NCBI GenBank assembly: GCA_029202385.1
Contig: CP119314.1
Coordinates: 312,501-376,500 of the forward strand
Length of the DNA: 64,000 bases
Direction of reading: 5' to 3'
From: Candidatus Sphingomonas phytovorans
GTDB lineage: Bacteria > Pseudomonadota > Alphaproteobacteria > Sphingomonadales > Sphingomonadaceae
Part shown: in pieces, positions 57,885 to 64,000 of the stretch
Numbering within the stretch: the first letter of the stretch is position 1
How the letters are laid out: every line of letters begins with the position of its first letter
Notes under the pieces: model-generated
What the model was told of the DNA's origin: nothing
What the model saw: only the letters and a program-made list of their open reading frames with translations
Database searches by the model: none
Made by a program: the position numbers and the translations under genes

Positions 57885-60454
57885 CAGGCGTCCCTTGGCT
57901 TGACGGTCATCGTCGTCGGCGACTGGCCATGCGCGCCGATCACGTCGCGATTCTGTTCGTGGAACGTCTGCCCGCGCTTGCCGACGGCGTTGGATGCGGC
58001 GCCGTACATCTGGAAGATCCAGTTCGTGTTGCGCGGCACTACGATATGTTCGGCTGAATTCTCCATCGTCACGGTGTCGCCGCCGCTCTTCATCAGCACG
58101 CCCGCCCAATGGACATTGTAGGTGACCTGAACGGTGCCGTCGCCCCGCCTGATGTTCTTGGGCGCACCGCCCGTTGAAATGGCGAATGCCTGACCGGGCT
58201 CGGGAGCGGCATAGCGGTTGATCTGCGCCCGCTGCTCGAAAGTATCCTTCTCGGCGGGTGTCAGCTTTTCATAGGAGGCGACGATAAGGTCGTCGATTTG
58301 TTTCAGCGTCGGTATGATGGTTGGCGCGATCCGTTGGATCAGGTCTCTGATCTGGTTCACCTCGACAGAGATCCTTGTCTCTGCCTGTTTGAAAGCCAGC
58401 TGCCGTGCCGCGAAACCGCCGTCGAGAGGATCCATGTCCTGCAACTGGCGTCGTTCTTCTAAAATCTCGGGAAGGTCGACGGTTCTAATCACGGTCATCC
58501 GCTCCATGGCATGGCGGAACGCGTTGATGGGCCTGTCGAGCTGACGCAATCTCGTAAGGTCGATCAGGTTGCGTTTGCTCGGGCCGACGCCGACGAAGCT
58601 GAAAAAGCTCGGGACGTCCTCGTTGCTCTTGGCCATGATGAACGGGAGCAGGATTTCCCGCTTCATCTTGGCTGGCTGGTCTTCCGCCGCCGTGGTGACG
58701 GCTGCCGCCAGGTTGATGGTGTTCCGGAAGACCGCGACCATCTCGGTCTTTGTGTCATCGTCACCCATTGCGCCGGTCAGTTCATGCGCCGCCGTGCCGC
58801 AATCGTCCGGCATCGTCATGTCTTCGCCCGAATCGCCTGTGGGGCCATAGCTTGGTACGACCTTGGTCAGGGTACGCGCATGGTTGCCAACGGGTGAGGT
58901 GCCGGAAAGCGTCGTATCGCCGGCAGCGACGCGATAGCGCGAGCCCGACGTCTGCAGACGCTCGTTGGTTGGCTCGATCATCCCGGCCTCGGCCCACAGG
59001 TCATGCGAGCCATAGCCGTCATCCTGGCCCACCGCGAGATTGCCGTCCTCGGATACGCGCACCGGCTTGCCGGCGTTCCACTGCTGATCGGTCTGCTCGC
59101 TCACCGGATACAGGCGATAAAGCTGGGCAACGCGCTGCGCGGCCGGCCCGCTGGCATTGGGCTCGGCCAGTGCCGTATTCGTGGCGGAGGCGGTCATGCC
59201 CGCCGCCCGGGCGCCCATTACATCGGCCTCGCGCTCAAGCCCGGCGTCGTCGTTGATGGGGGTCCCTGCCTTCATTTGCCGGGTTGGGGCGACTCGCCCC
59301 TGCGCCTGTTGGACGACATGCCAAGCTTCGTGCGGCAAATGCCGTTCCTGTCCCGGGGCGAGATGGATGTCGCTGCCCTGGGCATAGGCATGGGCGTTGA
59401 GCTGGGCGGGGCTGGCCGAATTATAATGGACCTTCACCCCGTTCATCGAGATGCCAGACAGGGCCTCGATACCGGATTTCAAATTGTCGGGCATGCCGGT
59501 GCGATTGCCCGCTGGCTCCGCGGCGCGCTGCGCCACGGGGTCCGTATCCGCGAACTTGCCCTGCAGGACCGTGCGCATGGCATCGCTCTTGTTCGCCAGC
59601 TTGTGCCCATCCTCGTCGAAATCGACCAGGTTGAGATACTGGTCGATCATCTCCGCGGGGTTCTCCCCATGTTCGGCCAAAGCCCTACGCACCTCTTTCT
59701 GGGCTCGTTCCAGGGCCGCGGCGGCTTTGTCCTTTAGCGCGCCTTGAGCCCTTCCGGCGGATTCGAAATATTTCTCCGCCTGCGCCAGATGTTCGACCTG
59801 GTCCCACAGCGGTGCATCGCTCTTGGTGCCGCCCAGTTGCGCGTTCAGGATGTTCTCGGAATGCGCGATGGTTTCATCGAGCGCGCTCTCGGCTTCGGAA
59901 GGGGCGGCTGAAACCAGGCCCTCATCGAAATTCTCGGCATGCTGCACTTCATGGCGGATCGTCGACAACAGAGTGGCGACCCGCTCGTCCTTGGGCAGGG
60001 TGCCGACCTCCTCGACATAACTCGACGAGAGGAGGATGGCGCCCCGGGCACCGCTGTCGCGAAGCGCGACGCCTGCCTCGGTCAGTCCCGGCTGTCCGGG
60101 CGGCAGATAGACCGCCTTTGAGCCCACCGGCGCCCGGTTCAGATAGGTGCCGAGGCTGCCGACCCGCAATTTCAGGCCCTGCGGCAGCGCCACATGGTTC
60201 GCCAGAAGCCAGGCGACATGTTCGTCCCAGCTATCGAACGCCTGAATGTCATAAAGCTGCGCCACCGCCGGATAGGCAACCCGGCCGTCGCGGTCGGGCG
60301 ACGCCAAAGGGGCGAGGCGCTGCACCGGCGGGGCCGCGTTCAGCATCTCGGAAAAGGCGGCGAGCTGAGTCTGGCGCGGCCCGGCGACGCGCGCGCCCAC
60401 AGGCCGGGCGTCGGGACGGGAGGCCTGCCGCTGCTGAGCGCTCCGCTGATCCAT
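57884..60454 (-). CDS. DUF4157-containing protein, putative eCIS cargo, with two HExxH motifs
   Basis: From ATG 60454 the protein has 856 residues. It begins with the N-terminal module shared with the 56282-57406 protein (1-50). A first HExxH motif lies at 168-172 (HEVQH in STIRHEVQHAENF), with possible Glu ligands at 188-190. The DUF4157 domain spans about 320-395: MPDNLKSGIEALSGISMNGV, KVHYNSASPAQLNAHAYAQG, HLAPGQERHLPHEAWHVVQQ, with a second HExxH (HEAWH, 375-379) and QGRVAPTRQM. DUF4157 is the domain enriched in cargo of extracellular contractile injection systems. The C-terminal 450 residues, with few recognised features, may be the effector part. A poor Shine-Dalgarno precedes 60454; the frame starts at 60499. 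No eCIS structural genes lie in this window. Confidence 0.8.
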   Translation of the reverse strand: MDQRSAQQRQASRPDARPVGARVAGPRQTQLAAFSEMLNAAPPVQRLAPLASPDRDGRVAYPAVAQLYDIQAFDSWDEHVAWLLANHVALPQGLKLRVGSLGTYLNRAPVGSKAVYLPPGQPGLTEAGVALRDSGARGAILLSSSYVEEVGTLPKDERVATLLSTIRHEVQHAENFDEGLVSAAPSEAESALDETIAHSENILNAQLGGTKSDAPLWDQVEHLAQAEKYFESAGRAQGALKDKAAAALERAQKEVRRALAEHGENPAEMIDQYLNLVDFDEDGHKLANKSDAMRTVLQGKFADTDPVAQRAAEPAGNRTGMPDNLKSGIEALSGISMNGVKVHYNSASPAQLNAHAYAQGSDIHLAPGQERHLPHEAWHVVQQAQGRVAPTRQMKAGTPINDDAGLEREADVMGARAAGMTASATNTALAEPNASGPAAQRVAQLYRLYPVSEQTDQQWNAGKPVRVSEDGNLAVGQDDGYGSHDLWAEAGMIEPTNERLQTSGSRYRVAAGDTTLSGTSPVGNHARTLTKVVPSYGPTGDSGEDMTMPDDCGTAAHELTGAMGDDDTKTEMVAVFRNTINLAAAVTTAAEDQPAKMKREILLPFIMAKSNEDVPSFFSFVGVGPSKRNLIDLTRLRQLDRPINAFRHAMERMTVIRTVDLPEILEERRQLQDMDPLDGGFAARQLAFKQAETRISVEVNQIRDLIQRIAPTIIPTLKQIDDLIVASYEKLTPAEKDTFEQRAQINRYAAPEPGQAFAISTGGAPKNIRRGDGTVQVTYNVHWAGVLMKSGGDTVTMENSAEHIVVPRNTNWIFQMYGAASNAVGKRGQTFHEQNRDVIGAHGQSPTTMTVKPRDA

Positions 60455-60610
60455 GGTCGGGATGCTATGTCGCGGCGCCGTGCGCGGCAACTGAATCAAG
60501 CACTGATAGTGAGGGCATCGAAACAGCGTTTACGACGCCTTAACCGTGTCCGGTTACGCCATGGCAAGGGCGGACGGGCCCTCAATGACATTAACCACGG
60601 CGGTGCCCCA

Positions 60611-62518
60611 ATGCGCATTCTGATCGTCGACGACGAACCTGCGATGCATGATTCCTACCGACGCAGCTTCGCGCCGACGGGACATGCCGACGCAGGCGCG
60701 CTCGATGCGATGGCGGCCGAGCTGTTCGGTGACGACGATGATGCCCCGGCCGATGCGGCACCCCCGATGGATTTCGCGCTCACTCACGCGATGCAGGGGC
60801 TGGACGGCGTCGCCGCGATCGAAAAGGCGATGATCGACGGGGATCCGTTTGCGGTCGCGTTCATCGACGTGCGCATGCCGCCGGGCATCGACGGCAAGGA
60901 AACCGCCACCCGCATCCGGGCGCTCGACCCCGACATCAACCTGGTGATCGTCACCGGCTATTCCGATTTCTCGCCGGTCGAGATCAGCAAGGCGGCCGGA
61001 CCGGCGGACAAGATCTTCTACATCGCCAAGCCGTTCGAGGTCGCCGAGGTCACCCAGACCGCGACCGCGCTGGCGCATCGCTGGCAGGTCGACCGCGAAC
61101 TGGCCGCGACTCGTGCCGCACTGGCCGAAAAGATCCTGATCCTCGAGGAGCAGGGGCTGGAACTCGCGGCGAACGAGAGCAAGGCGGTGCATATCGCCAA
61201 TCACGATTCGCTGACCGAGGCGCCCAATCGCCTCGCCTTCCTGCGCACTCTCGCTGAAAAGGCCCGGGGCAACGACAGCTTCGCCACCGCGATGGTCGAT
61301 CTCGATCGCTTCAAGCTGGTCAACGACACGCTCGGTCATCTCGCCGGCGACGATCTGATCCGCCAGATCTGCGCGGTGCTTCAATCCTCCATCCCGGAAG
61401 GCGGTATGGTCGCGCGGCTTGGCGGCGACGAATTCGGCCTCCTGTTCGATTCGCCCGGCGAACAGGCTGCCTGCATGGCCTGCGAGCGCCTTATTAAGGC
61501 CTGCTCGGCCACCTTCAAGATCTTCGGCCATTCGGTCCAGTGCGGCGCCTCGGCCGGTTTCGTCTTCGTCGAGGCGGGGGAGAAGCACGATCCGGTGGAC
61601 GTGATGCGCCGCGCCGATCTCGCGCTCAACGATGCCAAGCATAGCGGCCGTGGCGTCGTCCGCGTGTTCGACGACAGCATGGACGAATCGATCCGCTTCC
61701 GCCGGCGCATCGAGGGCGGGCTCGGCAAGTCGATCGAGAAGGGCGAGCTGAGCCTCGTCTATCAGCCGATCGTCGCCCGCGAGGGCCTGGAAGTCATTGG
61801 CTTCGAGGCGCTGCTGCGCTGGAACACGGAGGAATTCGGTCCGGTTTCTCCATCGATGTTCATCCCGATCGCCGAGGAATCGAACCTGATCCATGAACTC
61901 GGCAACTGGGTGCTGGGGGAGGCACTCAAGGAGCTGAAGGACTGGCCCGGCCAATATGTCTCGGTCAATTTCAGCCCGCGCCAGTTTCGCCGCCCCAATT
62001 TCATCGGCCATATCCTCGAATGCGTGCAGCGCGCCGGGGTCGAGCCCAACCGGGTGCAGATCGAGATCACTGAAACGGCGATCTTCGATGATGCCGATCG
62101 CGCGGCGGAGACGCTCTATCGCCTGCGCCAGATGGGCTTCCGCATCGCGCTCGACGATTTCGGCACCGGCTATTCGAGCCTCTACAACATCCGCAAGTTC
62201 GCGCTCGATTGCCTGAAGATCGACCGCAGCTTCATCGACGGCATGGGCCGCGAGCGCGAGAGCGCCGCGATCGTCCATTCGATCATCCATCTCGGTCGCG
62301 CGCTTGGCCTCGGCGTGATCGCTGAAGGCGTCGAGACCGAAGCTCAGGTCATGGCGCTCCGTGCCGCCGGGGCCTCGCATCTCCAGGGCTATTATTTCTC
62401 TCGGCCGGTCGATGCCGATATCGCGCGCGACATGGCGCTGGCGCGCTTCATCCCGGATCCGTCGGGGATCGAGGAGGAATATCTCGAACCTGAACTGGGT
62501 AACGGGACTCACGGCTGA
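60611..62518 (+). CDS. Response regulator with GGDEF and EAL domains
   Basis: The 635-residue protein has an N-terminal receiver domain (1-160) with the phosphoacceptor Asp86 in VAFIDVRMP and the Lys in YIAKPFE. A coiled-coil linker (about 160-195) leads to a GGDEF domain with GGDEF at 271-275, and an EAL domain (about 370-630) with EALLRW at 399-404 and DDFGTGYSS. GGDEF enzymes make cyclic di-GMP and EAL enzymes degrade it; both catalytic motifs look intact. The usual RxxD inhibitory site five residues before GGDEF is absent (PEGG instead), so it may not be product-inhibited. The receiver shows an acidic, low-complexity insert around residues 33-55 (DDDDAPADAAPP). Its stop overlaps the sensor kinase start. 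Confidence 0.92.
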   Translation: MRILIVDDEPAMHDSYRRSFAPTGHADAGALDAMAAELFGDDDDAPADAAPPMDFALTHAMQGLDGVAAIEKAMIDGDPFAVAFIDVRMPPGIDGKETATRIRALDPDINLVIVTGYSDFSPVEISKAAGPADKIFYIAKPFEVAEVTQTATALAHRWQVDRELAATRAALAEKILILEEQGLELAANESKAVHIANHDSLTEAPNRLAFLRTLAEKARGNDSFATAMVDLDRFKLVNDTLGHLAGDDLIRQICAVLQSSIPEGGMVARLGGDEFGLLFDSPGEQAACMACERLIKACSATFKIFGHSVQCGASAGFVFVEAGEKHDPVDVMRRADLALNDAKHSGRGVVRVFDDSMDESIRFRRRIEGGLGKSIEKGELSLVYQPIVAREGLEVIGFEALLRWNTEEFGPVSPSMFIPIAEESNLIHELGNWVLGEALKELKDWPGQYVSVNFSPRQFRRPNFIGHILECVQRAGVEPNRVQIEITETAIFDDADRAAETLYRLRQMGFRIALDDFGTGYSSLYNIRKFALDCLKIDRSFIDGMGRERESAAIVHSIIHLGRALGLGVIAEGVETEAQVMALRAAGASHLQGYYFSRPVDADIARDMALARFIPDPSGIEEEYLEPELGNGTHG

Positions 62519-64000
62519 TGGCCCATTTCCTCCGCGCCGCTAGCGGCCGGATCGGGGCCCTGCGCAATCCGAAGTCGCTCGGCGCAAAGCTCGTCCTGAT
62601 CCTGACCGTGGTGGGGCTGATCGGCTCAGCCGCGATCACCCTGCTGCTCGCCAGCGTCATCGTTCCCAGTTTCAATCAGCTCGAATCCCGCTCGGTCGAG
62701 GCGCATGTCGAACGCACCCGCGTCACGCTGCGCGAATATGCGTCGAAGGTCGAAAGCGCGGTGCGCGACTATGGCGACTGGAATTCGAGCTACGACTATA
62801 TGGCGCGCCAGACCGCTGCGTTCGAGGAGGAATCCTTCTCGCCCCTCGCGATGGAGAATCTCGGCGTCAACGGCATGGCCTATGTTGCCAATGACGGCCG
62901 TATCGTCATTGCCCGCTGGCGCGGTGCTAGGGGCGACGATCCGGCGATGCGCAAGGCGCTGATCGGGCAGATCCGAACCGTCGACTTTCCGAAGATGCTC
63001 GGCGCGCGCAACTCGGCGAGCTTCTTCGTGCGGCTTGGCCGCGTGATCGCGGCGGTCGGCGTCGCGCAGGTCCGCCGCAGCGACGGTAGCGGAACTCCGC
63101 GCGGCTATGTGCTGATGGCGCGGCGGATCACGTCGGAACAGCTTTCCGGCCTGCTCCAGCTCAACGCCCGGCTCGATCTTGCAACTCTTGCCGATGAGGG
63201 ACGAATCACCCCCGATCGGGAAAAAATGCGGATCGCCGTGCCGATCCTCGGCCCCGGTGGCCATGCCGTGGCGAGCGCCGATTTCACCGTGCCGCGCGAC
63301 GTATCGGTACTCGGCCGGCGCATGCTTCTCCTCGCTGTCGCCGGATCGACCCTGTTGCTGCTTGTGGTGCTGCTGATGTTGCGGCGGATGATCACGCGGC
63401 TGGTGCTGCGTCCGCTTCGCCGGGTGGAGAACCATATGCAGGTCGTCCGCTCGTCCGGAGCGCTCGGCCTGCTGCCCGACGAGGCGGCGCGACAGGATGA
63501 GATCGGCTCGCTCGGCCGCAGCTTCAACGCGATGCTCCGCCAGCTGAAGGACCTGCGCGAGCAACTCGAGGTGCAGAGCTTCGCGCTCGGCCGCAGCGAG
63601 AGCGCCGTCGCGGTGATGCACAATGTCCGCAACGCGCTGAATCCGATCAGCACGATCATCAGCCAGGGTATCGTCCAGCCGGCGCCGATGGATCGCGGCA
63701 CGCTCGATCGCGCCGTCGCCGAGCTGGCGAAGGACGATATTCCGAAGGCACGGCGCGATAAGCTCGTCGCGTTTGTCTCGGCCGCGATCGAGGCCGAGGC
63801 GAAGGATCGCGATGAACGCCGCCGTCAGCTCCAGGTCGGCCGGGAGGCCATGAGCCATGTGCTCGAGATCATCGGCGAGCAGCAGCAGGCGGCCAATGGC
63901 CGGCCCGAGCTCGAGCCATGCGACGTGACCGAGATCATTGCCAGGAACGCGACGATCGCTCGCTATTCGGGCGGACTGTCGATCGCGTTCAGCTTCCCCG
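62518..64000 (+). CDS. Membrane sensor histidine kinase with CHASE4-like sensor domain (3' end outside window)
   Basis: The ATG at 62518 overlaps the stop of the response regulator (TGATG). The open part, 494 codons, has an N-terminal helix (about 24-50) and an extracytoplasmic domain with the CHASE4 features VRDYGDWNSSYDYM (near 82) and NLGVNGMAYVANDG. A second helix (about 265-287), a HAMP-like region, a coiled coil and the phosphoacceptor region VMHNVRNALNPISTI (His368) follow. The H box has the H-N-x-R-N-x-L-N form and not H-E-x-R-T-P. The ATP-binding domain lies beyond the right edge. It most likely phosphorylates the adjacent REC-GGDEF-EAL protein. Confidence 0.88.
   Translation, partial: MAHFLRAASGRIGALRNPKSLGAKLVLILTVVGLIGSAAITLLLASVIVPSFNQLESRSVEAHVERTRVTLREYASKVESAVRDYGDWNSSYDYMARQTAAFEEESFSPLAMENLGVNGMAYVANDGRIVIARWRGARGDDPAMRKALIGQIRTVDFPKMLGARNSASFFVRLGRVIAAVGVAQVRRSDGSGTPRGYVLMARRITSEQLSGLLQLNARLDLATLADEGRITPDREKMRIAVPILGPGGHAVASADFTVPRDVSVLGRRMLLLAVAGSTLLLLVVLLMLRRMITRLVLRPLRRVENHMQVVRSSGALGLLPDEAARQDEIGSLGRSFNAMLRQLKDLREQLEVQSFALGRSESAVAVMHNVRNALNPISTIISQGIVQPAPMDRGTLDRAVAELAKDDIPKARRDKLVAFVSAAIEAEAKDRDERRRQLQVGREAMSHVLEIIGEQQQAANGRPELEPCDVTEIIARNATIARYSGGLSIAFSFP

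Noticed and set aside
60554..62512. 652-codon minus-strand ORF opposite the REC-GGDEF-EAL gene
   Set aside because: The plus strand contains intact receiver, GGDEF and EAL motifs and a coupled kinase; the minus frame has typical antisense composition.
62626..63858. 410-codon minus-strand ORF opposite the sensor kinase
   Set aside because: The plus strand encodes a continuous CHASE4-like sensor kinase starting at 62518 and running off the window; the minus frame is a shadow.

Overview
The window is a stretch of a high-GC (roughly 65 %) alphaproteobacterial chromosome, most likely from the order Sphingomonadales (Sphingomonas or a close relative). This is inferred from three large TonB-dependent receptors, the gene content (DUF2794, HPr-rel-A genes, EpsC-type cysE, PstA with a DUF3333-like extension) and dense packing; there is no rRNA, tRNA, insertion sequence or CRISPR array in view.

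Layout. 1-9.4 kb is an accessory region. The left edge carries an asparagine-synthetase-like enzyme lacking the glutaminase Cys (a lasso-peptide cyclase candidate), divergent from a 52-residue ORF that reads as a lasso-peptide precursor. Next come a TetR regulator and a divergent row of TonB receptor, esterase, amidase and a fused ABC exporter. 9.5-21.7 kb is mostly housekeeping: DUF2236, an LplT-like MFS carrier, pgsA, moaD-moaE, a fasciclin protein, oxyR divergent from ahpC-ahpD, a TSUP permease, cysE-DUF2794, a membrane protein and an SDR. 21.8-29 kb is a complete phosphate locus on the minus strand, transcribed phoR-pstS-pstC-pstA-pstB-phoU-phoB, with a three-repeat Pho box overlapping the phoR stop. 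29.0-31.6 kb holds a four-gene HPr-rel-A locus (Tat-like small protein, PqqD-like, HprK-like kinase, nucleotidyltransferase). 31.7-36.6 kb has a lipoprotein, VanZ, Gph, glmU and glmS.

36.8-42.6 kb includes a B12-binding radical SAM enzyme of the RiPP-maturase type without an obvious precursor, a secreted protein, a serine hydrolase and a frameshifted AraC regulator. 42.7-49.6 kb is a tightly overlapping minus-strand operon for organosulfur scavenging (aldo/keto reductase, TauD dioxygenase, SsuA-SsuC-SsuB transporter, LLM monooxygenase, nitroreductase), divergent from a TonB receptor at 50.0 kb. 52.4-56.3 kb holds another TonB receptor and a ROK kinase. 56.3-60.5 kb encodes two proteins that share a 50-residue N-terminal module; the larger carries a DUF4157 domain typical of cargo of extracellular contractile injection systems (eCIS). 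Between them lies a 115-residue protein. The window ends with a REC-GGDEF-EAL protein and a truncated sensor kinase in one operon.

The most unusual points are the candidate lasso peptide at the left edge, the pair of putative eCIS cargo proteins with a common N-terminal module, the orphan RiPP radical SAM enzyme, the HPr-rel-A locus, and a 25-bp dyad motif that recurs at 9.5, 10.0 and 49.9 kb.
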